64,000 bases of DNA, from NCBI GenBank assembly GCA_943788115.1, contig CALSPA010000005.1:229812-293811 (forward strand), written 5' to 3'. Shown one piece after another: positions 25,160 through 35,051 of the stretch; positions within the stretch are counted from its first letter, which is position 1, and every line of letters begins with the position of its first letter. Under the pieces are notes generated by a model that had not been told where the DNA came from, did no database searches, and worked only from the letters and a program-made list of their open reading frames with translations. Source of the DNA: an uncultured Flavobacteriales bacterium. Its GTDB lineage: Bacteria > Bacteroidota > Bacteroidia > Flavobacteriales_D > Parvicellaceae. The position numbers and the translations under genes are program-made.

Positions 25160-26909
25160 GTTTATTCTTTTTTGCTTTTTCAACAAGCACTTTCTCAATA
25201 TATGCCTCCAAAGCCTTTTCATTTTGCAATGTCTTTTTATTCAAGTATTCCTGAATAATATTGAGTTTCGAAAATGATAACTCGAAGTTTTGAATTATAT
25301 ATTTTAAAACATTGTTTGTTACTTCTTTCCCATTAAATGGTTGTTTAGAAATTATGTCCGAAGAGGCAATTTGTTTAAGAGGTTCTTCTCTAATACGGAG
25401 AATTTGGAATCCTTTGTCCTCAAGAGTTTCAGTTTTAAGTTTATCTAATTCTCGCTTTCCTTTATGCCAATAACTACCGTCAAATTCTATTCCAAGGTTT
25501 AGTTCTTTGGCGTATATATCAATGCTATAATATCGATTGTTTATATATGTTTTAAAACCTTTTGGGTCAATGTCAAAAAATATCTTTAACTCAAAAGTAA
25601 TTGTAAGTTCCTGTTTTGATTGAGGTGTTAGTGTACAGTAGGGGCAACCACTTACAAGACGATGAGCAGGCTTAGTTCTCCACTCATGATCATGTCCCTT
25701 ATTACATTTCCACCATATTTTTTTGCCACTACCGATAACAACGTCCAATGGAGTGAGTTTACCATTTTTTGTTGGGTGCCATTGAGATGCTATTTTGGGA
25801 TGGGTAGTTGATAAACAATTTGATTGAACGACCATCTTTCCATTACAAATTGGACAACCTACATTGAGTCTTGTCCTATTTGATACGAGAGCCTCCCATT
25901 CATGATCTGGGTCCTTTGTTACATTTCCACCATACTTTGGTTTCTGAACCATGATGCATTGAATTAATATCAATATTTTCGTTTTTACTATAATCCCATT
26001 CTTTTGCAATTTCAGGAAACATGGTCGGCAAATTATTAGAAGAATTCGTTTTGACGCCCAGCACAAAATGGGCAACCTCTTTTAGCCTGGCCTCTTTTTC
26101 CAATAGATGCTTGCCATCTATGATTGGAATTTCTTTCACAAATCCACCAATACTTTTTATTGCCACCTGCATATACTTTATCAGGAGGAAGTGGATTGTT
26201 TATGTAATCCCATTCATCAAGCAGTTCAGGATAACAGAACTTAAGGTTGTTATTTACAGAAACTTTTCGACCAGAACAGAAAGGGCAATTTCTACCATTT
26301 GTTCTTTTTACTGGTGAAGCTTGCCACACATGGTCAGAGCCCTTCTCACATTTCCACCAAATTTTTTTTGAGCTACCAGCGTGCACTAAGTCAGGGGTAA
26401 GCTTACCATTTTTTGTAGGATGCCATTGTTTCGTAAGTTCAGAGTGGGTTGTAGACAAGCAATTGGATTTGTACAACTTTTTTTCCTGCACAAACCGCAC
26501 AACCAGTCCCTCTGGCTCTGTTCTCAGGAGAGGCTTCCCATTCGTGGTCAGGCCCTTTTTTACATTTCCACCATACCTTTTTAGAATAGGTGCCTAAAAT
26601 GTTTTTTGGAGTTAAACTTCCGTTCTTTGTTGGGTGAAATTCTTTAGCTAACTCAGGGTGCGTTGTCGACATACAATTAGAGCGCACCACTTTTTTCCCA
26701 TTGCAAACTGGGCATCCTCTGCCAATTCTTGCATTTGTACTAGCTTCCCATTCATGGTCTGGTCCTTTATCGCATTTCCACCATACCTTCTTAGATGCAC
26801 TTGGAAAAACATCCCATGGAGTTAAAGCCCCATTTTTTGTAGGGTGCCACTCCTTAGCTAAAGGAGGATTCACATCTCCTAATGATTTTCCTTTTGGCGG
26901 TTTTGACAT
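25131..26909 (-). pseudogene. Six-repeat zinc-ribbon protein with Vsr-like nuclease end, broken by three frameshifts
   Basis: Joining three frames gives about 590 aa from the ATG at 26909. Six repeats of the treble-clef/DUF4379 type follow each other, each built as E-W-H-P-T-K-N-G ... K-K-V-W-W-K-C-x-K-G-x-D-H-E-W ... C-P-x-C. The C-terminal 130 residues look like a restriction-type PD-(D/E)XK or Vsr-like nuclease (YYSIDIYAKELNLGIEFDG then YWHKGKRELDKLKTETLEDKGFQILRIREEPL). Single extra bases sit near 26468-26470, 26053 and 25909-25911; removing one base at each site restores the frame. The gene is flanked by GTTGTATTGC and GCAATACAAC and sits 11 bases from the upstream core. Either decaying or affected by sequence errors. 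A defence or DNA-processing role is inference. Confidence 0.75.
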
Positions 26910-26920
26910 TGTTTTATAAT

Positions 26921-26967
26921 GCAATACAACGAATGAATATACGTATTACGTTTATTCTTGTTATGTA
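26921..26967. repeat. attC-like palindrome R4
   Basis: Left core GCAATACAAC, then an imperfect hairpin (GAATA/TATTC and ACG/CGT on the minus strand), right core GTTATGTA. It lies between the zinc-ribbon gene and the end of the sortilin-like gene and is probably the first element of the cluster. No partner for its right core was found further right. Confidence 0.45.
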
Positions 26968-26997
26968 TTTACTTTGTTTTTTTATTGCTAAACGTAA

Positions 26998-29900
26998 TTA
27001 ATCCAATAAAACAGGTGCACCAGCACTTTCCAGCTGTTTTCCAATAGAATTTACCTTTGCTATGTAAGCATTAACTTTAGGTTGTAATCTTTTAAAAAAG
27101 TTCGTTAGCCATTTTAAAGCTTTCCATATGAAGTTCAGTCGGTCCATAAGTATTTGGATACCACCCACCTCTTGAATTATAAAGTCTACTATTTAGAGAA
27201 ACATTATCTTTCTCCCCAACTTCTGCACGAGAAGAACTGCCACCAATTTCTCTTTTTAAGCTGTTCATGGTTTCCACTAAGTCATATACCTCTTTTGTAA
27301 GGGTTGTTCTTTGTTCATTAACATAGCCTAAGCTTTTTTTGTAGGCAGCTACACGCTTGTTGGCCTTGTTGAATTTGTGATCGTATGCTTTTACTTTTTT
27401 TGTTAGTGCTGCAATTGACTCGTAATATGCTTTGTGCTTAGTTGCCATTGGGTTATTGAGGGTGTTTTTTCCTAATTCGCTCGACTTCAAATTGTTGTTT
27501 TTGACCTAAATCTGTAAGAGTTCCATCTACTCTTTTGTACATAGAAACAGTGTATGTTCCAGGCTCTGCTATGGTCCATATGTCTGAGTAGTTGTTTTTA
27601 GCTGTTGCGCTTAGAGCAGTAGGTAGTTTAACATTTAAACCCCAGCTTACTCGATTAATCCCTTTTTTGAAGGGTGCAGACATTTGCTCGACAGTTGCTC
27701 CACTACTATTTTTAATTACCAATACAATTTCTGGTTTAGTCTCGATTAGTTCGGCATCTAATGCCTCCCAACCAGGAAAAGGGATGTCTTTGCTTTTTTG
27801 ATCCTCTATTATTTTGATTAATTTATCAAGTTTTTTTAGTTCAATTTCTGTTGTTTTAGCTAGCTCTTCAACATTTTCTTCAAGAATACTGTTAGGAGTT
27901 TTGTAGCCTGCTTTTGAAAGTTTTTCCAATAACGAACGATCTGCTTTTTCAGAAAACTCAGTTTTTTTCCGTTGTTCTTTTTTTGATATAAATCCATCTT
28001 TAAGGTAATAAGAAAAGAGTGCTCCATATGTTGGGTTTTTTGCACTGTAGGTGGATGCTCCACTACTTCCTGAACCTCCATTCATTTGGTTATACTGAAG
28101 TGTCTTTCTTGGACTAAATAAAATAGCTTCTTGTGCAATAGACTGTTCATTAATGCTTCTTAATGGACTGTAATCATCAAGCACATAAAAGCTTCTTCCA
28201 AAAGTAGCAAGAACTAAATCATTTTCTCTTTTTTGAATGGCGAGATCTCTAACGGGAATCGTAGGAAGACCAGAAGAAAACTTATGCCATTTTTCTCCCT
28301 GATTTAAGCTAACATATAAACCGTATTCTGTGCCTAGAAATAGTAGCTTAGGGTTGATGTGATCTTGTACAATTCTCCATATAAGCGTACCTTCAGGAAT
28401 ACCATTTGTTATAGAAGTCCATTTTTTTCCTCCATCAGTCGTCTTAAAAAGGTAAGGTTGGTAGTCTCCAAATTTGTGATTGTCTAGGGCAACATAAGCG
28501 GTGTTTTCATCAAATAAATCTGCTTTTATATCGTTTACAAAAGCAGTCGATGGTGTTTTAGGCAGTTTGTCAACAGTAATTTTCTCCCAGTTTTGTCCTC
28601 CGTCTTTAGTACATTGAATAATTCCATCATCTGTTCCAGCATATAACACATTTTCATTCACTTTAGATTCTGCTAGTGAGGTTATTGTATTGTATGTAGA
28701 CATGGCATATACATCCCACGGATTTTCAAAACTCTGAACTTTACCCATTATAGGAAGCGCTAGTCGTTCTTGGTTCCTTGTTAAATCGTTTGATATGGAT
28801 TTCCAGCTATCTCCTCTGTTTTCTGACCTCCAAACTCGTTGAGAGGCAAAGTATAATCTTTTAGGATCATGTTGACTTACTAGAATAGGGGAGTCCCAAT
28901 TAAACCTATCGTAAGGATCGTCAATTCCAGATCTTGGTCTAATGTTTACAACCTCTCCATTGCTTCTATCTATTCGGTGAATATATCCTTCTTGAGATTG
29001 TGCATATACAATATTTGGATTCTCAGGTTCGGTAGCCGGTTGATGGCCATCACCACCGAGAACAATTTCCCAATCGGAATTAGTAATGCCGTTTTTGCGA
29101 ACTGTTCTTGAAGGCCCACCTTGGGTACTGTTATCTTGAGTTCCTCCATATATGTTATAGAAAGGTTCAGCATCATCTACAGCAAGTTTATAGAATTGCG
29201 TAATGGGTAGGTTTCCAACAAATTTCCATGTTTTTGACCCGTCAAAAGATTCATATAATCCTCCATCAGATCCTGCTAGTAAATAATTAGGATCATCTTT
29301 TTTAAATGTTAATGCATGATTGTCTGAGTGTTTGTTTTTCTCACTCATTGTATAAAATTTCTTGCCACCATTATCCGACACTAAAACCCGAACATTCATA
29401 AGGAAAATTTTGTCAAACACATGTGGAGATGCTACTAGCTCTTGGTAGTAATGTGGACCTGTTCCACCTGAAACTGTTTCAGACATTTTTACCCAGCTAT
29501 TTCCAGCATTTTCAGATCTATAAACTGCTCCTTTTCTTTTGTCTAACTCTATTGCTGCGTAAAGTACTTGTGTTTTCATTGGAGAAATGGCTAGTCCTAT
29601 CTTTCCCAAATTAGAACTTGGTAATCCTTTATTGATTTTTTTCCAGGAATCTCCACCATCTGTACTTTTATAAATAGCTGTTCCTGGACCACCACCCATA
29701 AGTGCAGCTACATTTCTGTGTCTTTGCCAAGTTGCAGCATAAAGAATAGAAGGGTTGTTAGGATCAATTAATAAATCTGTAACACCTGTCCATTCGTTAA
29801 CTTCTAATGTGTTCTTCCAGGTGTTTCCACCATCTGTGCTTTTGAATAATCCCCTTTGTCCACCTGAGCTCCAAAGCGGACCTTGGGCAGCTACCCAAAT

Positions 29901-30386
29901 AACGTTAGCATTGTTTGGATGTACTATAATCTTTGAAATGTGTTCAGATTTTTTAAGCCCCTTTTCTTTCCAAGAAACTCCTCCATCATTACTGTGGTAT
30001 ATTCCATGTCCGATTCCAACATGTCTTCCTCCAACATTTTCTCCAGTTCCAAGCCATATGGAAGAATTATCAATTGGGTCAATGGTAATGCATCCAGTAG
30101 AGTAAAAAGGCATGTTGTCGGTTAAGGGGCTCCAAGTTGTTCCGGCATTGGTGGTTTTCCAAACTCCCCCAGATCCAACAGCTACATACCAAGTGTTTTG
30201 ATTAATTGGATCTATTGCAATATCAGCAATTCTTCCAGACATAAATGCAGGACCTAAGCTTCTAAATTTAAAGCCACTTAATGCTGAAGAAATAGTGTTT
30301 TTTTCTTCTTTCTTTTCTTGAGATAAGATGGGCTTAAAAGAAAAGGTTAAAATAAAACAAAGTGCGATTAGTGATGTTTTTTTCAT
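26998..30386 (-). CDS. Sortilin/BNR-repeat (VPS10-like) secreted protein with two 3' frameshifts
   Basis: Start ATG at 30386, giving signal peptide MKKTSLIALCFILTFSFKPILSQ; an ATG 45 bases upstream gives a poorer leader. Residues about 30-740 form Asp-box/BNR beta-propeller blades (WKTTNAGTTWSPLTDNMP, STDGGNTWKN, STDGGDSWKK, SENAGNSW), the sortilin/xyloglucanase-type fold. About 120 C-terminal residues form a helical region (ATKHKAYYESIAALTKKVKAYDHKF). The first frame stops at 27453 after 977 aa. Dropping one A from the coding-strand A6 run at 27465-27470, and one T from the T6 run at 27094-27099, extends the protein through KRLQPKVNAYIAKVNSIGKQ to a stop at 26998. Both sites look like homopolymer errors or slippage. 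The substrate is unknown. Confidence 0.8.
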
Positions 30387-30504
30387 AGTTAAGGGTTGAA
30401 ATTTGAAATAAATAGCCAATAAAAATAGCAAAAAATAGTGTTGATTTTAGCAGATAATTTATGGATTTTTTTTTAATAGACTAATCCCTGTAAGCTTTGG
30501 ATGT

Positions 30505-32553
30505 CTAGCTATTCTGATTTATTTTTTTCACCATAGTTAGTATGGTTGCTAGGGCAACAGTTTCTCCAGTTTCATCATAAACATCTACTAAAAATTTAAC
30601 AATACCCTTAGCTATATCTTCTTCATCTCTTTTTTCCTGATCAATTTTTTCTTTTACAGTAAATCTTACTCCAACAGTAGCTCCAGCATATACAGGCTTA
30701 GTAAACCTACATTCATCAATTCCATAATTGAGTAAAACAGGACCTTTAGCTGGGTCTACAAATAATCCAGCAGCTTTAGATAAAATAAAATATCCATGAG
30801 CAACACGTTCTTCAAAAATGGTTTCATCTAATGATGTTTCATCCATGTGAGCATAAAAATTATCTCCACTTACATTGGCGAAATTTACAATGTCTGTAGT
30901 GGTAACTGTATGCTTATGAGTGAAAACAGTTTGTCCAATTTCTAGCTCTTCAAAGTGTTTTCTAAAAACATGGGGTTGGGCTTCTGGTTGATCAGCTCCT
31001 ACCTGAAATTGTTTGGTAATGGCTGTAATTGTTTGTGGATGACCTTGTATAGAAGTACGTTGTAAATAATGCATAACTCCTCTTTTGCCTCCCATCTCTT
31101 CTCCACCACCAGCTCTTCCAGGACCTCCATGGGTAAGTAGAGGCATAGGAGATCCATGGCCTGTACTTTCTTTAGCACACCTAGAATTAAGAACTAGCAT
31201 TCGTCCGTTCATATGAGCAGCTTCAGTAACAAAATCTGTTGCCAACTTATCATTCGCAGTAACAATGGATGTTACCAAAGATCCTTTCCCCATTTCAATA
31301 AGCTCTACTGCCTCATCTATGTTTTTGTATGGAACAATAGTTGAAACCGGCCCAAAAGCTTCAACTTCATGAACTAATGTTTTATTAAATGGATCATCAT
31401 TTCTAAAAAGAATAGGTGGGAAGAAAGCACCTTTTTCTTTGTTGGCGCCTACCACTTCAAATTCATTCATGTTCCCATATACTAAGTCTTGATTGGTCAT
31501 TAGGAGCTCAACATTTTCTTTCACCCTATTTACCTGCTCTTTTGAAGCTAGAGCACCCATTCTTACACCTTCTACTGAAGGGTCGCCAATAGTGGTTTTA
31601 CTTAATCTTCCAATTAAAGCTTTCTGAACATCATCGACTAAATCTGCTGGCACAATAATTCTTCTTACAGCAGTACATTTCTGTCCAGTTTTAACAGTAA
31701 TTTCTCGTTGAACCTCTTTTATGAAAAGATCAAATTCTTCAGTTCCAGGAGCAGCATCTTGACCAAGAACGCAAGCATTGAGCGAGTCGGCTTCTAAATT
31801 AAAAGGTACAGATTCTTCAATTATATTGGGAAGAGATTTCAATACTTTCCCCGTTTTAGCAGAACCAGTAAAAGTTACCACATCCTGATTTGTGACATGG
31901 TCTAAAATACCTCTTCCAAGACCAGAAACTAGTTGAAGAGATCCTTTAGGGAGAATTTTAGAAGCTATAATTTCTTTAACCATTAACTCGGTTAAATAAG
32001 ATGTGAATTCTGATGGTTTTACCACAGCAGGAACACCAGCCATAAGATTAACAGCAATTTTTTCTAGCATTCCCCATATAGGGAAGTTAAAAGCATTGAT
32101 ATGAACAGCAACACCCTTTTTTGGAACCATAATGTGGTGTCCAATAAAAGTTCCTTCTTTGGAAAGCGGAGCTGCAGAGCCATCAACATAATATGGTAAA
32201 TCGGGAAATTGTCTTCTTAATGATGCGTTAGCAAATAAATTCCCAATACCACCTTCTATATCTATCCATGAATCTATTTTAGTAGCTCCTGTTGCAGCAC
32301 TTAATCCATAGAATTTCTTTTTAATAGAAGTAAGGTGAAGGGCAAGTGCTTTTAGCATTCTTCCTCTCTCTTGAAAGGTCATTTTTCGAAGTGCTGGACC
32401 ACCAACTTTTCTTCCGTAATCTAAAATGGCATGGTAGTCTAGACCTTTACTAGAACAGGTACTTATTTGTTCTCCTGTAATAGAATGGTAATGTGTGAGC
32501 TCAATACCATCAGCTTCTTCCCAATTCCCTAATACGTAGTTTTTTGTTTTCAT
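30505..32553 (-). CDS. paaZ: Oxepin-CoA hydrolase / semialdehyde dehydrogenase (PaaZ)
   Basis: 682 aa bifunctional enzyme of aerobic phenylacetate breakdown. The N-terminal aldehyde dehydrogenase domain (about 1-515) has FTGSAKTGK, Glu254 and the nucleophile Cys293 (KTGQKCTAVRR), matching E. coli E256/C295. The C-terminal MaoC hydratase domain (about 540-680) has NVSGDNFYAHMDE and ERVAHGYFILSKAAG. It opens the oxepin-CoA ring and oxidises the aldehyde. No other paa gene is in the window, so the partners must lie elsewhere or the enzyme serves another ring-CoA substrate. Confidence 0.93.
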   Translation of the reverse strand: MKTKNYVLGNWEEADGIELTHYHSITGEQISTCSSKGLDYHAILDYGRKVGGPALRKMTFQERGRMLKALALHLTSIKKKFYGLSAATGATKIDSWIDIEGGIGNLFANASLRRQFPDLPYYVDGSAAPLSKEGTFIGHHIMVPKKGVAVHINAFNFPIWGMLEKIAVNLMAGVPAVVKPSEFTSYLTELMVKEIIASKILPKGSLQLVSGLGRGILDHVTNQDVVTFTGSAKTGKVLKSLPNIIEESVPFNLEADSLNACVLGQDAAPGTEEFDLFIKEVQREITVKTGQKCTAVRRIIVPADLVDDVQKALIGRLSKTTIGDPSVEGVRMGALASKEQVNRVKENVELLMTNQDLVYGNMNEFEVVGANKEKGAFFPPILFRNDDPFNKTLVHEVEAFGPVSTIVPYKNIDEAVELIEMGKGSLVTSIVTANDKLATDFVTEAAHMNGRMLVLNSRCAKESTGHGSPMPLLTHGGPGRAGGGEEMGGKRGVMHYLQRTSIQGHPQTITAITKQFQVGADQPEAQPHVFRKHFEELEIGQTVFTHKHTVTTTDIVNFANVSGDNFYAHMDETSLDETIFEERVAHGYFILSKAAGLFVDPAKGPVLLNYGIDECRFTKPVYAGATVGVRFTVKEKIDQEKRDEEDIAKGIVKFLVDVYDETGETVALATILTMVKKINQNS

Positions 32554-32619
32554 ATAAAATAGTAAATCATATTTTTTTCTAAGTTAGATAAAATGTAGAC
32601 CTTAAAAAATAAACATTTA

Positions 32620-34008
32620 TTAGTCTTTATTTGTTGCTAATAATTCAACTATAGGCATTAATGTTTTAATAAAATGTTGATTTTTTTCTCCTATGCTAAC
32701 TGACCCTTCAACAAAAAATGAATCATTAACTTTTTTAGAATAATTAATTTCTAAATAATGAGGTTTTGTTTTCTTAATAGAATTGATCATAAAAGTTTGA
32801 AATAATTTTTTAGTAACATATTCATTTAATCCTTTTTCAAAATCAAATTTTAAGCCCATGGTATGAAACTCCAAAGAAAATTCATCTGTGTCAATAATCT
32901 TTGTAGATAAAATTATTTGATTTTCTATTTGAGTAATATAGAATTTTTTATTTAAAATTGTTGAGAGACTAAATTCGTAATGCTCGTTATTTTTTATAAA
33001 TAATGAATCACTTTTAATTTTTTGCATTAAGATTTGAATACTGTCAACTTCAATCCCTAAAGCCAGTTCAGGAAAGCTGTAGTTTTTGTTAATAATAGAT
33101 GAATCTTTATGAATTAGATCTTTTTTGTTGAACCCAATTAAAGAAGACCAAAACCTTCCTGTTATGTGGTTTTTAATAACATCTAACTCTTTAGGGAATG
33201 AGGATTTTATTGTGGAATTCTCTTTGTTTAATGAAAAAGAGATTCTGCCAATTTCATTTTCGCTTAATTCCATTGGGTTTGCAGAGTAATTGTTGAATGA
33301 TAAACTATCTTTTAGCGTGAAATTTGTTTTGAAGTTTATCCCAGAAGGAGAGATGTTTATTTTGCTGGTTTGAGCTGTGAAAAATTGACTTATAAAAGTG
33401 TTTTCATTAGCTAGATTGCTGCATATTAAAATTTGATTGTCATTGTCATCGTATTTAATTTTTTGGTTTGGGAGTATGTTTTTTAAAACGTACTTCGATA
33501 ACGTATCAATGTTGATTCTTGCAGAAGATGAGTAAAATATTATACCTGTATTACCTAATTTTAAGCTTGCTAAATTTTCATCATTACTGAGTGTAATAGT
33601 TGTTTTGAGTTTGTTAAATGAAACTACCGTGTTTGATTTTTTATTAAAAAGAGCATCAAAAGCTTTATGATCTGCTATAGAAACCACCATTCCAAGTAAT
33701 GAATTTCCATTAAAATTGTCTTGAAAAACCGCTATATTGTTTATAGGTTTAATTCCATAATCCCCAACTTTAATTAAATTATTATTAGTCTTGAATTCTA
33801 GTAAGTATTTCGGATTTTTTTTGATAAAATTTTTAAACTCAGTTGCTAATTTTATTGAATTAATCACCATAACATTTTTTGCAGAGCAGGGTATGTATTT
33901 TAAATGCTCATTATCTATTGGCTTTGATGAAAAAAAATAACCAACAACAAACAGTATTAAGATAATTACAGAAATTGTAGTTTTTACTATTTTCTTATTC
34001 AATTTCAT
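32620..34008 (-). CDS. Membrane-anchored protein of unknown function
   Basis: 462 aa. One N-terminal membrane segment (about 10-26, TISVIILILFVVGYFFS), then a long extracytoplasmic region rich in Asn, Lys and Ile with alternating short strands and helices (IPCSAKNVMVINSIKLATEF, NNIAVFQDNFNGNSLLGMVVSI). No catalytic motif or named family recognised. The general look, a chain of loosely repeated about 100-residue units behind an anchor, recalls DUF3352-type proteins of this phylum, but I cannot confirm this. Its start overlaps the end of meaB by 4 bases, so it belongs to the same transcript. Confidence 0.6.
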   Translation of the reverse strand: MKLNKKIVKTTISVIILILFVVGYFFSSKPIDNEHLKYIPCSAKNVMVINSIKLATEFKNFIKKNPKYLLEFKTNNNLIKVGDYGIKPINNIAVFQDNFNGNSLLGMVVSIADHKAFDALFNKKSNTVVSFNKLKTTITLSNDENLASLKLGNTGIIFYSSSARINIDTLSKYVLKNILPNQKIKYDDNDNQILICSNLANENTFISQFFTAQTSKINISPSGINFKTNFTLKDSLSFNNYSANPMELSENEIGRISFSLNKENSTIKSSFPKELDVIKNHITGRFWSSLIGFNKKDLIHKDSSIINKNYSFPELALGIEVDSIQILMQKIKSDSLFIKNNEHYEFSLSTILNKKFYITQIENQIILSTKIIDTDEFSLEFHTMGLKFDFEKGLNEYVTKKLFQTFMINSIKKTKPHYLEINYSKKVNDSFFVEGSVSIGEKNQHFIKTLMPIVELLATNKD

Positions 34009-35018
34009 CTGTTTTTAAGGATTTTATCAGCCGCTAAAAAAGGATTTATTTTTCCAGATTTCACGTCATTCTCACAGGATTTTATAGTTTCTTTTATGTT
34101 TGGAATTTCATAGAATTCAATTTTCAATTGCTCTTCAATTCGTTGGTTCATCCAAAAAACATTTTGATTACTTCTGTTTTCATCCAACCAACCATTAGTT
34201 ACTATTTGTTCTCTATGCTCTTTGATAGTATTCCATATGTTTGAAATTCCTTTTTTTAGGTAAGAAGAACAAACATGAACTTTAGGAATCCATCCGTTAA
34301 CATTTGGGGGGAACAAATGAAGGGCGTTTTTATAGGTGATTTTTGCTTTTTTTGCTTGAAGTTCATTTCCAGAATCTGCTTTTGTAATGGCAATACAATC
34401 TGCAAGTTCCATAATTCCTCTTTTAATTCCTTGGAGCTCATCTCCAGCTCCTGCTAGCATTAAAAGTAGAAAAAAGTCTACCATTTTATTAATGTTTGTT
34501 TCTGATTGACCTACACCAACGGTTTCAATTATTATTATATCAAATCCAGCAGCTTCACAAATTAAAATAGCTTCTTTGGTATTTCTTCCAACTCCTCCTA
34601 AAGTTCCTTTTGTTGGAGTGGGTCTTATAAAAACATTTTTTTGTTTAGATAACTCATTCATTCTTGTTTTATCTCCAAGAATACTTCCCCCACTTTTTTC
34701 TGAGCTGGGATCTATTGTAAGTATGGCTACTCGATGTCCTTTCTTACATAATAACAATCCAAATTCTTCGATAAATGAGCTTTTGCCAACACCAGGGACT
34801 CCAGTTATTCCTATTCTTACAGTCTGTTTATTGGGGCTTTTAAGTTTTGAAATTAGTTCGTTAGCAAGTTTACGATGAGTTGGATGGGTACTTTCAAAAA
34901 GTGTAATAGCTTGGCTAAGTACAGTTTTGTCACCAGCATTTATTCCAGAAATAAATTCTGTTTCACTTAAGAATTGCTTTGGATTATACTGATATTTATC
35001 ATTGATTCCATTGGTCAT
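34005..35018 (-). CDS. meaB: MeaB/ArgK-type GTPase, methylmalonyl-CoA mutase chaperone
   Basis: 337 aa. P-loop GVPGVGKSSF (Walker A), LTIDPSSEKSGGSILGDKTRM (switch I/base-proximal family signature), ETVGVGQSE (switch II) and ITKAD (guanine specificity) are all present in order. MeaB guards and reactivates adenosylcobalamin-dependent methylmalonyl-CoA mutase. The mutase genes are not in this window. An exact TAnnTTTG box (minus strand, 35031-35024) ends only five bases before the ATG, which predicts a leaderless or almost leaderless mRNA. Confidence 0.94.
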   Translation of the reverse strand: MTNGINDKYQYNPKQFLSETEFISGINAGDKTVLSQAITLFESTHPTHRKLANELISKLKSPNKQTVRIGITGVPGVGKSSFIEEFGLLLCKKGHRVAILTIDPSSEKSGGSILGDKTRMNELSKQKNVFIRPTPTKGTLGGVGRNTKEAILICEAAGFDIIIIETVGVGQSETNINKMVDFFLLLMLAGAGDELQGIKRGIMELADCIAITKADSGNELQAKKAKITYKNALHLFPPNVNGWIPKVHVCSSYLKKGISNIWNTIKEHREQIVTNGWLDENRSNQNVFWMNQRIEEQLKIEFYEIPNIKETIKSCENDVKSGKINPFLAADKILKNR

Positions 35019-35039
35019 TACAACAAAGTTATAAATTTG
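35011..35039 (+). promoter_or_regulatory. Promoter of elaA-M13 peptidase, back to back with the meaB -7 box
   Basis: TTG (35011-35013), an 18-base spacer, and TAAATTTG (35032-35039), 12 bases before the ATG at 35052. On the minus strand TAACTTTG occupies 35031-35024, so the two -7 boxes touch and the two promoters must compete for polymerase. Confidence 0.55.
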
Positions 35040-35051
35040 TTGAAGTTACTT

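Larger units (their letters stand above)
22045..26967 (-). mobile_element. Candidate integron-like gene-cassette cluster without integrase
   Basis: Five imperfect palindromes (22051-22103, 23474-23664, 24261-24316, 25103-25159, 26921-26967) separate four minus-strand cassettes. In each, the element sits directly at or inside the 3' end of the gene, and the end facing the gene is complementary to the facing end of the next element: GTTGGCAAC/GTTGCCAAC (9 of 9), GTTATAGCC/GGCTATAAC (9 of 9), GTTGTATTGC/GCAATACAAC (10 of 10) and GTTATATC/GTTATAAC (7 of 8). This is the geometry of attC-bounded cassettes (TTRRRY...RYYYAAC), although the core sequence is looser than the classical one and only AAC/GTT is kept. 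Cargo: SEC-C, merC, folE; an outer-membrane protein; a T9SS protein; a zinc-ribbon nuclease-like gene. No integrase gene is in the window. Confidence 0.55.

Noticed and set aside
25640..26900. Recurring short motifs read as a CRISPR or tandem DNA repeat
   Set aside because: The repetition comes from six homologous zinc-ribbon units in a coding frame; spacing is about 200 bases and the copies are diverged.
22045..26967. Classical attC sites of known integrons
   Set aside because: The cores do not fit RYYYAAC/GTTRRRY outside AAC/GTT and no integrase gene is visible, so I call them attC-like only.
34974..35051. Longer N-terminus of the ElaA protein
   Set aside because: The added stretch lies antisense in meaB and upstream of the predicted promoter box; the family begins at the later ATG.
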